From positions 1-33,235 of the forward strand of contig JAFSVH010000061.1 in NCBI GenBank assembly GCA_017450215.1: 33,235 nt of DNA. The letters run 5' to 3'. Made by a program: the position numbers and the translations under genes. This stretch comes from Bacilli bacterium. GTDB lineage: Bacteria > Bacillota_I > Bacilli_A > ML615J-28 > CAG-698. The notes below the pieces were generated by a model. That model saw only the letters and a list, made by a program, of their open reading frames with translations, made no database searches and was not told the origin of the DNA. The number at the start of each line of letters is the position of its first letter. Position 1 is the stretch's first letter. Below are positions 1 through 7,634 of this stretch, one piece after another.

Positions 1-76
1 AACAAATTTAAAAGGCATGACACCACTTGAATATGGGCATCATGCCAATCCTCGTCTATTACCATTAGTTATCTAA
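1..76 (+). CDS. IS3-like transposase, C-terminal end only
   Basis: The window opens inside an open frame (phase starting at base 2) that ends with TAA at 74-76. Its last 25 residues contain LKGMTPLEYGHHA, which resembles the conserved end of IS3/IS150-family OrfB integrase-type transposases (LKGMTPxEYR). Only the tail is present, so the catalytic DDE residues cannot be checked. The stop codon sits in the loop of a perfect hairpin, and a terminus-like sequence follows by about base 140. Family assignment is from this short motif alone. Confidence 0.55.
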   Translation, partial: TNLKGMTPLEYGHHANPRLLPLVI

Positions 77-94
77 ATAACTAATGGTAATAGA
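55..94 (+). terminator. Perfect 18-bp hairpin over the transposase stop codon
   Basis: Bases 55-72 and 77-94 are perfect reverse complements (18 bp) around a four-base loop CTAA that contains the transposase stop codon. An A/T-rich stretch follows, but the T-run is poor. It probably ends transposase transcription or blocks transcription through the element. Such hairpins are common near insertion-sequence ends. Confidence 0.5.
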
Positions 95-112
95 TTAATT
101 ATTTTTAATTAT

Positions 113-140
113 GTGTGTCTACTTGACAAACATCAGTTCA
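113..140 (+). mobile_element. Probable right terminal sequence of the IS3-like element
   Basis: The stretch GTGTCTACTTGACAAACATC and the bases after it end with TCA at 138-140, as the right ends of many IS3-family elements do. The matching left end lies outside the window, so neither the inverted repeat nor a target duplication can be verified. Confidence 0.3.
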
Positions 141-205
141 CTGTTTTAAGTGTTTTTTGTTCTTATATCGACTATACTATTGAGTATCATTTTTAATTTA
201 AAAAG

Positions 206-307
206 ATGATAAATAAGTATAGTTTAACAGGAGAAGAATACACTCAATTAGAAAAAGAATTATTTTGTATAAATAAAAAATTGTACTTATTAGAATTATA
301 CTTATGA
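206..307 (+). other. Possible 33-residue reading frame or gene remnant
   Basis: In the 275 bases between the IS end and the first full gene, an ATG at 206 opens a 33-codon frame ending in TGA at 305-307. The peptide is charged and helical (it contains LTGEEYTQLEKEL) and looks protein-like. It has no convincing ribosome binding site. It could be a small gene, or a fragment left beside the insertion element. Nothing else in 141-360 is recognised. Confidence 0.2.
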
Positions 308-360
308 ATAATTGTATAATAAATTGAATAAATAATTAATAAAATGATTATAGGCTTTAT

Positions 361-389
361 TTTACTTTTAAGTTGATAAATGATATAAT
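361..389 (+). promoter_or_regulatory. Candidate promoter of the GH18 lipoprotein gene
   Basis: A TATAAT at 384-389 lies 17 bp after a weak -35 (TTTACT, 361-366). The leader is short, and AAGGATGG at 401-408 serves as ribosome binding site for the ATG at 416. Confidence 0.45.
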
Positions 390-415
390 CGTATAGGTGA
401 AAGGATGGGAATAAT

Positions 416-2788
416 ATGAAGAAATCTTTTTGGTTTATTGTATTTATAATTCCATTATTATTACTATTTAGTTTATTACTAGTTAGTTGTATTGATGATA
501 ATAATCCAGTAGATGAAGGAATTAAGGTTGCTTTTGATACTGATGGTGGTAGCGTTATGAAGGCTTTATCATTGAATGAAGGTGATTTAATTCAAATGAA
601 AGAGTCTACTTTTAAAGATGGTTACAATTTTGTAACTTGGTTATTAGGTGATTATGAATTTGATTTTAATACACCAATTACATCATCAATTGAACTTAAA
701 GCTGTTTGGGTAAAAGAGATTGATGAAGATACAGAAGCTATTTGCTATTTTGATACTGGTGGTGGAACTTATATTGCTCCTATTGTTATCGAAATTGGAA
801 GGGAATTAACTGAACCTACTTCTCCAGTTAAAGAAGGATATAGTTTTAAATATTGGGTTGATGAATTTGATGAAAATAGAGTTTTCTTCCCTTATGAGGT
901 TTTAGAAGAAACATATTTTAGTGCTTATTATGAGGCAAGAAAAAAAGTAACTATTAATTTTAATAGTGATGGTGGAACTGAAGTCCCTTCAACATTTATC
1001 TATGCAGGAGATAAAATTGGAGAACTTCCTACAACTGAGAAAGATGGTTATTTATTTGTTGGTTGGACTGTTAATGGTTCACTAGTTGATAGTAATTTAA
1101 TGCCTACTTTATCTACAACTTTAAAAGCTAAGTTCGTTGAACTTGGAGATGGTTTTAAATATGTTTCATTTATTGATTATGATGGATCTTTAATCGAAAA
1201 ACAAAGAGTTGAAATGGGTAAAGGTGCTGTTGCTCCAACTGTAAATAGAACTGGTTATACATTTATTGAATGGAATAAAGATTTTAGTTTCATTTATGAA
1301 GATATTGAATGTAAAGCTATTTATGAAATTAATAAATATAATGTTGAATTCTTGTATGGTAAAGATAATAAAGAAAGCACAAAATATATTGTTGAATACA
1401 TGGATAATCCACTTGCTCCAATTGCTAATGATTATGATGATATGGTATTTTGTGGATGGGATAAAGAGTTCAAAGATATTTCATCTGATTTAATTATTAG
1501 AGCTATTTACAAAGATAAGAGTGGTTTAACTAATCAAGATAAAATAGAGCATACTATTAATAAATTAAATAGTGAATATGATGGTGATGCTAGTGGAGAT
1601 AGTTTAACACTTGGTGGTGGTGAAAGTGAATATGGCACTAGTGTTATTTGGACAACTAGTAATAAAGATGTGATTACTGTTGATGGTGTTATTACAAAAG
1701 CTTATGTTCCTCAAACTGTAACAATGAAAGCTATTGTTAGTGCTGGTAATGAAAGTAAGAATGTATATTATGATTATGTTGTTCCAAGAACTACAATGGA
1801 TTTATCTAGAGGTGTAAGTGGTGCTTATTTATATAGTGATTTCAAAGGTGATATGAATTTACTTCTTTCCACTTATGATGTTTACTTTTTAGCATTCGCT
1901 AATTTTAGTGCAAATGGTAATGTTACTGGTTTAGGAGAGATGGGATCATTTATTGTAAGTAATTATAAAGAAGAGCTTCATGCACGTGGTGCTTATCTTG
2001 TTCCATCTTTTAGAACAACTGAAATCTTTGCTGCAGTTGCAGTGAAAGAGGAATCTAGAGTTAGATTCGCTGAAAGCATTGTTGAGATGATTAATAAATA
2101 TGATTTAGATGGCGTTGATATTGACTGGGAATATCCAAAGGATACTGAACAAAGTAAAGGCTATGTTGCTTTAATGAAAGAAATTTATACTAAGGTTAAA
2201 GCAAATAATCCAAAGCATATAGTAACAAGTGCAATTCTAATTGGTGCATTAGATTATTTCAGAATGAGTGAAAGTATTAAATATATGGATTATGCTAATA
2301 TGATGTCTTATGAGATGCATTCAACATCAAAAGCAACTCATCATACTGCACTTTATACTGGTACTGGTGCTCCTCTTGCTATTAGTAATTCATTATCTCG
2401 TTTTACTGGTAATGGAATACCACTAAATAAGATAATCATTGGTTGTGGCTTCTTTGGTCGTCAATTTACAGGAAGTAAAGGCTTAGGCACTGCTGCAACT
2501 TATGTTGAAACGGCATTAAGCTATTCTAGAATTAAAGAATTAGCAGATAATCCAACTGAAACTAGAAAGAGATATTGGGATAATACAAGTAAATCACCAT
2601 ATATTTATGATTCAGCTGATGGATTCTTTGTTTCATATGATGACCCTGAATCAATAGCTTGCAAATTTGATTATGTTGTAAGCAAGAAATTAGGTGGTAT
2701 TATGTGTTGGCAAACTGGTCAAGATAATGGCGATTTAACTCAAGCATTTAAAGATAATTATTATAAATTAGAATCAATAAGAAATTAA
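416..2788 (+). CDS. Lipoprotein with InlB-type repeats and a GH18 glycosidase domain
   Basis: The protein has 790 residues. Residues 1-25 form a lipoprotein signal with lipobox LLVSC, the lipidated Cys being 25, so it should be anchored on the outer face of the membrane. About five Listeria/Bacteroides (InlB B-type) repeats cover roughly residues 38-368; each carries a GY-F--W signature such as GYTFIEWN. An Ig-like/BIG-like stretch follows to about 455, with a GH18 domain from about 462 to the end. The GH18 signature DGVDIDWE places Asp565, Asp568, Asp570 and the acid/base Glu572, so catalysis on chitin-like or GlcNAc-containing glycans is plausible. The substrate is not evident; peptidoglycan or host glycans are possible. 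AAGGATGG supports the start. Confidence 0.88.
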   Translation: MKKSFWFIVFIIPLLLLFSLLLVSCIDDNNPVDEGIKVAFDTDGGSVMKALSLNEGDLIQMKESTFKDGYNFVTWLLGDYEFDFNTPITSSIELKAVWVKEIDEDTEAICYFDTGGGTYIAPIVIEIGRELTEPTSPVKEGYSFKYWVDEFDENRVFFPYEVLEETYFSAYYEARKKVTINFNSDGGTEVPSTFIYAGDKIGELPTTEKDGYLFVGWTVNGSLVDSNLMPTLSTTLKAKFVELGDGFKYVSFIDYDGSLIEKQRVEMGKGAVAPTVNRTGYTFIEWNKDFSFIYEDIECKAIYEINKYNVEFLYGKDNKESTKYIVEYMDNPLAPIANDYDDMVFCGWDKEFKDISSDLIIRAIYKDKSGLTNQDKIEHTINKLNSEYDGDASGDSLTLGGGESEYGTSVIWTTSNKDVITVDGVITKAYVPQTVTMKAIVSAGNESKNVYYDYVVPRTTMDLSRGVSGAYLYSDFKGDMNLLLSTYDVYFLAFANFSANGNVTGLGEMGSFIVSNYKEELHARGAYLVPSFRTTEIFAAVAVKEESRVRFAESIVEMINKYDLDGVDIDWEYPKDTEQSKGYVALMKEIYTKVKANNPKHIVTSAILIGALDYFRMSESIKYMDYANMMSYEMHSTSKATHHTALYTGTGAPLAISNSLSRFTGNGIPLNKIIIGCGFFGRQFTGSKGLGTAATYVETALSYSRIKELADNPTETRKRYWDNTSKSPYIYDSADGFFVSYDDPESIACKFDYVVSKKLGGIMCWQTGQDNGDLTQAFKDNYYKLESIRN

Positions 2789-2837
2789 TAAATATTAAAT
2801 CTAATAAACAAAAAACATAAAGAAAGGAAATTAAATT

Positions 2838-3413
2838 ATGAAAACAGAAGTAATGATTGAAACATCTGCACGTCATGTACATGTTACAAAAGAAACATTT
2901 GAAATTTTATTTGGAGAAAGCGCAAAAGAATTAACAGTTAAAAAATACTTAAGTCAACCTGGTCAATTTGCATCAGAACAAAAAGTAACATTGGTTGGAC
3001 CAAAGAAGACTATTGCTAATGTATCTATTCTTGGACCATTTAGAAAGGCTGATCAAGTTGAGATTTCTGCAACTGATGCAAGAACATTAGGTGTTGATAT
3101 TGCAGTAAGAGAAAGTGGTGATATCGCAGGTACTCCAGGTATCAAAGTAGTTGGACCATGTGGTGAAGTTGATTTAAAAGAAGGTGTTATTGTTGCTAAA
3201 CGTCACATTCATGCTACACCTGAAGACGCAAAAGAAGCTGGCTTAGTTGATAAGCAAGTAGTAAGTGTTAAAGTAGTTAATGATTGTAGAAGCATTGTGT
3301 TCGGCGATGTAGTAGTAAGAGTATCTCCAAACTTTAAATGGGCAATGCATATTGATACTGATGAATCAAATGCTGGTATGGTTGGTAATGCAACTGGAGA
3401 GATTATAAAATAA
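2838..3413 (+). CDS. pduL: PduL-type phosphate acyltransferase
   Basis: This 191-residue protein fits the PduL phosphotransacylase family, which interconverts acyl-CoA and acyl phosphate (acetyl-CoA to acetyl phosphate, or the propionyl equivalents). It shows the duplicated beta-barrel layout with metal-binding His motifs: RHVHV (His13, His15), RHIHAT (His123, His125) and MHIDTDESNA (His171). The family uses such residues to hold two zinc ions. It starts directly at the catalytic domain, with no N-terminal encapsulation peptide, and no microcompartment genes are near. It therefore probably acts in the cytosol in place of Pta, making acetyl phosphate for ATP via acetate kinase. The ribosome binding site is AAAGGA at 2823-2828. 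Confidence 0.92.
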   Translation: MKTEVMIETSARHVHVTKETFEILFGESAKELTVKKYLSQPGQFASEQKVTLVGPKKTIANVSILGPFRKADQVEISATDARTLGVDIAVRESGDIAGTPGIKVVGPCGEVDLKEGVIVAKRHIHATPEDAKEAGLVDKQVVSVKVVNDCRSIVFGDVVVRVSPNFKWAMHIDTDESNAGMVGNATGEIIK

Positions 3414-3433
3414 TAAAAAACAATAAATTATTC

Positions 3434-3462
3434 TTGATTTAATAATTTAATGATGTTATAAT
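3434..3462 (+). promoter_or_regulatory. Promoter of tRNA-Lys
   Basis: TTGATT (3434-3439) and a perfect TATAAT (3457-3462) are separated by exactly 17 bp, about 35 bp before the tRNA. Confidence 0.65.
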
Positions 3463-3496
3463 CGTATAGTATTAAATATGATTATAACATCTAAAT

Positions 3497-3572
3497 GCAC
3501 CTTTAGCTCAGTTGGTAGAGCAACTGACTCTTAATCAGTGGGTCCGGGGTTCGAGTCCCCGAAGGTGTACCA
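3497..3572 (+). tRNA. tRNA-Lys (anticodon CTT)
   Basis: The sequence folds as a 76-nt cloverleaf. The acceptor GCACCTT pairs with AAGGTGT (first pair G-U), the D arm contains AGCTCAGTTGGTAGAGC, the anticodon arm is ACTGA/TCAGT with loop CTCTTAA, and the T arm contains GGTTCGAGTCC. The anticodon CTT is at 3530-3532 and reads the AAG lysine codon. The CCA end is encoded (3570-3572), unlike the tRNA-Leu in this window. Confidence 0.97.
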
Positions 3573-3585
3573 GTTAAAAATTGAT

Positions 3586-3612
3586 GCACTGATAGTCTAT
3601 CAGTGCTTTTTT
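3586..3612 (+). terminator. Rho-independent terminator after tRNA-Lys
   Basis: GCACTGAT and ATCAGTGC form an 8-bp stem with a five-base loop, directly followed by six T residues (3607-3612). Confidence 0.85.
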
Positions 3613-3894
3613 AATTATATTATTTGTTATTCTAAATAATACTATCTTGTAATTAATTTGAATAATGTATTTTTATGGTATAATTTTAATGTATTATAAT
3701 TATATAACTTGACACTAGCTATTAATTTGATGGTCATTATTTTAAAGATATATATGGTAGATTTTTATATATTTATTCTACACGTGTGCATAGTTATATG
3801 ATTAAGGGAAGTGCAAGTGATGAGAAAGTTGCTATTTTAATTTTGTTGTTTATTGAAAAATATCAATTTTAAAAATGATTAATAGAGGTGTTAT
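3613..3894 (+). other. Gap without a supported gene
   Basis: No gene is supported here. A TATAAT at 3679-3684 follows TTGAAT (3658-3663), but the spacing is only 15 bp. A 48-codon frame without a start (3726-3872) is open and could be a gene remnant, but I recognise no family. A GAGGTG at about 3884-3889 precedes the flavodoxin ATG. Confidence 0.3.
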
Positions 3895-4335
3895 ATGAAG
3901 AAGGTTTTTATTTATTATAGCTATACTGGAAATGGTGATATTGTCTCTAAAAAATATATGGATAATGGTTATGATGTATATAAAGTAACAACAAAGAAAC
4001 GACCAATCCCAAAAAGCTTTTTCTTTGGTATGTTAATTGGTGGTATGCTTTCTGGTATGAATCATAAATCTAAAATTAATGATATTGATATTAATTTAGA
4101 TGAATATGATAAAATAATAATTGGTTCACCAATTTGGAATAGTAAGCTTGCTTGTCCAACCAATGCTATGCTATCACAGATAGAACAGAAATTTAATAAT
4201 AAATTAGCTAATAAAGATGTGAGCTTTGTTTTATATAGTGGTAGTGGATAAGGTAAAGGAGCGAATAAAAAAATTAAAGAATTATATCCAAATGCAAAAA
4301 TAACTTTTTTGAAAGAACCAAAAAAATATTCGTAA
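3895..4335 (+). pseudogene. Flavodoxin-like protein broken by an in-frame TAA
   Basis: The frame begins MKKVFIYYSYTGNGDIVSKK, matching the FMN phosphate-binding loop of flavodoxins, and carries the later signature IIIGSPIWNSKLACP. It stops at TAA 4249-4251 after VLYSGSG. The same frame continues after that codon with GKGANKKIKELYPNAKITF and ends at a second TAA (4333-4335). Intact relatives would run about 146 residues through this point, so the TAA looks like a nonsense change, possibly from GAA (Glu). An FMN-binding electron carrier or flavodoxin-type oxidoreductase was the ancestral role. A truncated 118-residue product lacks the last strand and helix. A sequencing error is the main alternative. 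Confidence 0.75.
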
Positions 4336-4361
4336 AATTTAGATAAATTGGAGTTATAAAT

Positions 4362-4907
4362 ATGAAGGTTAATATTGATATTTCTAATTGTTTTTTAAAA
4401 ACCGAAAGACTTATTATTAGACCTTGGAAAAATAGTGATCTTGATGATTTATATGAATATGCAAAAGTAGATGGTGTCGGTCAAATGGCTGGATGGATGC
4501 CTCATAAAAGCAAAGAAGAATCTTCTAAGATTTTGTCAATGTTTATAGAAGGAAAAGAAACTTTCGCATTAGAATATAATGGTAAAGTAATTGGTTCAAT
4601 TGGAATAGAACAATATGATGAAGATGTAATTCCAGAATTCATTAATAAAAAGGGAAGAGAAATTGGTTATGTCTTATCTAAAGAATATTGGGGTATGGGC
4701 TTAATGCCAGAAGCAGTAAAAGCAGTCATTGATTACTGCTTTAATGAAGTTGGCTTGGATTTATTAATATGCTGCCATTTTATTGACAATAATCAATCAA
4801 AAAGAGTGCAAGAAAAATGTGGATTTAAGCATTATAAATTCATTGAAAAAGATAGTAAATATGGTTCAACCCACGATAAATGGTTATCTATCTTAGAAAG
4901 AAAATAA
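4362..4907 (+). CDS. GNAT acetyltransferase, RimJ/RimL-like
   Basis: This 181-residue protein has the typical opening of the RimJ/RimL branch (LKTERLIIRPWKNSDLDDL). It also carries GNAT motif A, with the acetyl-CoA pyrophosphate loop in the segment REIGYVLSKEYWGMGLMPEA, and a C-terminal motif B (NNQSKRVQEKCGF). It should transfer an acetyl group from acetyl-CoA to an amine, often a protein N-terminus or a small molecule; the acceptor is unknown. The start is supported by GGAG about 9 bases upstream. It lies 26 bases after the flavodoxin pseudogene, so the two may have shared a transcript. Confidence 0.85.
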   Translation: MKVNIDISNCFLKTERLIIRPWKNSDLDDLYEYAKVDGVGQMAGWMPHKSKEESSKILSMFIEGKETFALEYNGKVIGSIGIEQYDEDVIPEFINKKGREIGYVLSKEYWGMGLMPEAVKAVIDYCFNEVGLDLLICCHFIDNNQSKRVQEKCGFKHYKFIEKDSKYGSTHDKWLSILERK

Positions 4908-5017
4908 GCTTTTATTCAATTGAAAAAAGTGTTTTCATGCGATATAAGCATTGTTTATATTGATTAATCTATTTAAGTATAGTAAAATTTAAGTGTATAA
5001 AGAGTGAGGCGGATATT

Positions 5018-5371
5018 ATGTATTGCGTTCATTGTGGTAATGACGTGAATGAAAATGATAAGTTTTGTTATTACTGTGGAAAAAAAGTAATTAAAAATGG
5101 TAGACAACCTAGAAGATGTTGGACTGCTTTTGCAAAAGTTTCATACATTATTGGTATTGTTTCTCTTTGTACTTGGTTTATTCCATTTTTTAATTTAGGT
5201 CTTTATGGAATATTGTTTTCTATCTTAGGTGCTTCATCGATTGAACCTCGTGCATTATTTCATTGTAATAAGGGTAGAATAATGTCAATAATTGGTGCTG
5301 CACTTTCGAGCTTTTTCACAACACTTACTATTGTTAGTGTTATTGTTCTTATTATTGTAAAATACATATAA
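5018..5371 (+). CDS. Zinc-ribbon membrane protein
   Basis: The 117-residue protein opens with a zinc ribbon of two Cys pairs (YCVHCG, FCYYCG; Cys3, Cys6, Cys17, Cys20). A short basic linker follows, then hydrophobic segments at roughly 40-72 and 88-117 that would cross the membrane. This layout (zinc ribbon plus a DUF4190-like transmembrane part) is common in Firmicutes and has no firmly assigned function. The start is supported by GAGGCGG upstream. It is followed 50 bases later by another small membrane protein, which may be co-transcribed. Confidence 0.75.
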   Translation: MYCVHCGNDVNENDKFCYYCGKKVIKNGRQPRRCWTAFAKVSYIIGIVSLCTWFIPFFNLGLYGILFSILGASSIEPRALFHCNKGRIMSIIGAALSSFFTTLTIVSVIVLIIVKYI

Positions 5372-5421
5372 AAATTTAATTATTTAAGTTTTTGATTCTT
5401 TAAAAGGAGGAATTTAAGAAG

Positions 5422-5835
5422 ATGTTAAAGAAGATTTTTTATGGTACACTTTATTTATTATTGTTGGTTATGATTTTTACTTATATGTTGATTACTCCAA
5501 AGGATACTACTTATAGTAGTTTATTGACTGAAACTAGTTATACTGGTGTTTCTGTCATTGGATTCCTTTTGATAATCCCAACTTTTATTTTCACAATTCT
5601 TGCATTATCAATTGATAAATACACAATTGTTTTTTGTAGAGATTTGTTTTCTATGTTTGTAGGTATCTTTGTATTTACAACAAGTATTATTGGATTATTT
5701 AAGATGATGGATGCTTTATATATTCCAGTGATTGTAGCTGTATGTGCAATTGTATTATTAGTATTTTCTTTTGGCAGCATTTTGAAAGCTTTAAGAACAG
5801 AACAAACTGAAAACAAAGAAGAAAATAGAGCTTAA
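5422..5835 (+). CDS. Small four-helix membrane protein, unknown function
   Basis: I do not recognise a family. The 137 residues contain about four hydrophobic segments (roughly 5-25, 43-64, 73-93 and 99-123) and end in a charged tail (EQTENKEENRA), consistent with an integral membrane protein with a cytosolic tail. A strong ribosome binding site (AAAGGAGGAA, about 5402-5411) supports the start. It lies just downstream of the zinc-ribbon membrane protein and ahead of a good terminator, so the pair may form one transcription unit. Confidence 0.7.
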   Translation: MLKKIFYGTLYLLLLVMIFTYMLITPKDTTYSSLLTETSYTGVSVIGFLLIIPTFIFTILALSIDKYTIVFCRDLFSMFVGIFVFTTSIIGLFKMMDALYIPVIVAVCAIVLLVFSFGSILKALRTEQTENKEENRA

Positions 5836-5865
5836 AAGTAATTAATTGTTCTAATCTTTTAAACA

Positions 5866-5903
5866 TAAAGACTTTATTTTTACAATAAAGTCTTTATATT
5901 TTA
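5866..5903 (+). terminator. Rho-independent terminator
   Basis: A perfect 13-bp stem (5866-5878 with 5884-5896) and the loop TTTAC are followed by a T-rich run. It closes the unit 5018-5835. Confidence 0.8.
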
Positions 5904-5964
5904 TTACTTTATTATTTTTATATGATTATTTAAAAATTAAAGATGGAAAAAAATATATATCTTG

Positions 5965-5993
5965 TTGCTAATATTTTTTAATAATGTTATAAT
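5965..5993 (+). promoter_or_regulatory. Promoter of the cNMP-binding/PAP2 operon
   Basis: TTGCTA (5965-5970) and TATAAT (5988-5993) are 17 bp apart, about 40 bases before the start codon at 6037. Confidence 0.55.
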
Positions 5994-6036
5994 CTATATG
6001 TAAATGTTTTTTTTAATACTTGAATAGGAGGTCATT

Positions 6037-6537
6037 ATGGGTTTATTTAATAAGAAACAAGGTGGCGGAGGTTCTATTCCTCAAAAGACATTTGGTCCTG
6101 GTGAAGTTGTTATTTATGAAGGTGACCATGCAATTTGTATGTTCGATATCATTAAGGGTCAAGTTGGTGTTTATAAGAATTATGGAACACCTAATCAAAA
6201 AGAACTTGCAATTCTAAGAGAAGGTGATTATTTTGGTGAAATGGCTGTTATTGAAAACCAACCACGTAATGCAACAATCGTTGTTTTAGAGAAACCAGCT
6301 GTTATTCAAGTTATCTCAAGTGATGATTTCTTTGAATATGTTCGTCAAAATCCAACTAAGATTATGTTAATGTTACAAAGAATGGGTAAGAGAATTAACA
6401 GCACAAATGGTGAATTAAGAGATGCTTATGAAACTATTTATGATATTGATCAATGTAAATTGAGAAATCTTGAACCAGGAAGAGATTTGTCTGCTAGAAT
6501 AAAGATGTATGCTAACAGATATCAAAAGATGAAATAA
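6037..6537 (+). CDS. Stand-alone cyclic-nucleotide-binding domain protein
   Basis: The 166 residues hold one Crp-type cyclic-nucleotide-binding beta-roll, roughly residues 15-125: FGPGEVVIYEGDHAICMFDI near the front, then the phosphate-binding cassette signature EGDYFGEMAVIENQPRNATI. There is no helix-turn-helix DNA-binding domain; a short helical tail follows instead. It probably senses a cyclic nucleotide or is a structural relative that does not bind one, and acts through a partner. The start at 6037 has AGGAGGT at 6026-6032; an upstream ATG-initiated frame is a shadow. Its stop overlaps the PAP2 phosphatase start by one base, so the two are translationally coupled. Confidence 0.85.
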   Translation: MGLFNKKQGGGGSIPQKTFGPGEVVIYEGDHAICMFDIIKGQVGVYKNYGTPNQKELAILREGDYFGEMAVIENQPRNATIVVLEKPAVIQVISSDDFFEYVRQNPTKIMLMLQRMGKRINSTNGELRDAYETIYDIDQCKLRNLEPGRDLSARIKMYANRYQKMK

Positions 6538-7484
6538 TGAATCAAAAAATAGATTTAGAAAAAAACAAAATAAAGGCTATTGGATTATGGCCTTTTATTT
6601 GTTTATTGGTTTTGGTAGTTGGATTATTCATTGTTGCTTCTTTTTATGATTTAGATATTGCAAAATATTTATTTAGTAAGGATGAACCATTAGGAATTTT
6701 CATTTCTTCTATTGGACTTGCACCTGGCTTCTTTGGTGGCATTATTGCTTCAGGTGTAATCATTGCGTTTAATTTAAAAAACAAGAAAAAAGATAGAATT
6801 AATATATTAAAGAAATTAATTCTTTATGGTTATTCAATAGCTATGGCACTAGGCCTTTGGTATTATATTGCACACCAAATTAGTAGTCATAATGGTTATA
6901 ATATTAATGAATTTATTGGTCTTGCAATTATTCTTCCTTTTGCTTGCGGTGCTTTGTATTTAGGATATAGAATTGGTAAAAAGACAAATGATGATAATTT
7001 ATTATTAATATCTTTACTCTATGGTATTGTTTTAATTATAACTGCACTTGGTTTAGCACAAATATTTAAGCATATTATGAATAGACCAAGATATAGAGTA
7101 TTAGTAGATGAATCAACTGGTCTTACAATGGCTGATTATTGTAATTGGTGGGAACCATTTAAATATCATGAAGGTATTAATATTTTAAAAACTGATGATA
7201 ATTTACAATCATTCCCTAGTGGACATACAACAGGGGCTGCTAGTACAATTATGCTTGCATTATACCTACCTTTATTATTCCCTAAATTAGGTAGGGAAAG
7301 AAGATTATTATTCCTTGGTGGTGTATTGTGGATGTTCTTAGTTGCCTTTTGTAGAATGTGGCTTGGAGCTCATTTCTTGAGTGATACTATGTTTGCTGCA
7401 ATATATACAGTTGGTGTAATCTTTGCTTGGAATATAATTATTGAAAAGAAGCTTATTAATAAAGAATTATTTGAGCTTATATAA
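6537..7484 (+). CDS. PAP2-family membrane phosphatase
   Basis: The 315-residue protein has several membrane helices and the three PAP2 motifs: KHIMNRP (Lys178, Arg183, Pro184), PSGH (227-230, His230) and CRMWLGAHFLSD (Arg273, His279, Asp283). The two His and the Arg/Lys residues are the expected catalytic set, so phosphatase activity is likely, on a lipid phosphate such as phosphatidate, phosphatidylglycerol phosphate or undecaprenyl pyrophosphate. The first motif has shorter spacing than the classical KX6RP. It overlaps the upstream cNMP-binding gene by one base, which suggests that protein may control it. Confidence 0.87.
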   Translation: MNQKIDLEKNKIKAIGLWPFICLLVLVVGLFIVASFYDLDIAKYLFSKDEPLGIFISSIGLAPGFFGGIIASGVIIAFNLKNKKKDRINILKKLILYGYSIAMALGLWYYIAHQISSHNGYNINEFIGLAIILPFACGALYLGYRIGKKTNDDNLLLISLLYGIVLIITALGLAQIFKHIMNRPRYRVLVDESTGLTMADYCNWWEPFKYHEGINILKTDDNLQSFPSGHTTGAASTIMLALYLPLLFPKLGRERRLLFLGGVLWMFLVAFCRMWLGAHFLSDTMFAAIYTVGVIFAWNIIIEKKLINKELFELI

Positions 7485-7492
7485 CTAAATTA

Positions 7493-7550
7493 AAAAGAGA
7501 GTCGATTATAATTATGTCATATCAAATGATTGACTTTCTTTTAAATTTTT
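7493..7550 (+). terminator. Terminator after the PAP2 gene
   Basis: Bases 7493-7503 pair with 7532-7542 over 11 bp with one G-U pair, extended by weaker pairs, and a T-rich stretch follows. Confidence 0.6.
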
Positions 7551-7634
7551 ATTTAATTTATTTTTTTATCATTTTCTTTTTTGTTTATTTTAATTTTAAA
7601 ATGAGTTATAATGTTATAAAGGATGGATAAATTT

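Noticed and set aside
3726..3872. Open 48-codon frame as a gene
   Set aside because: It lacks a start with a ribosome binding site and resembles no known family. In AT-rich DNA such a frame can be chance or remnant.
5538..5816. Minus-strand frame opposite the 5422 gene
   Set aside because: It mirrors a gene with a strong ribosome binding site and has no such site or recognisable content. The other minus-strand frames were rejected for the same reason.
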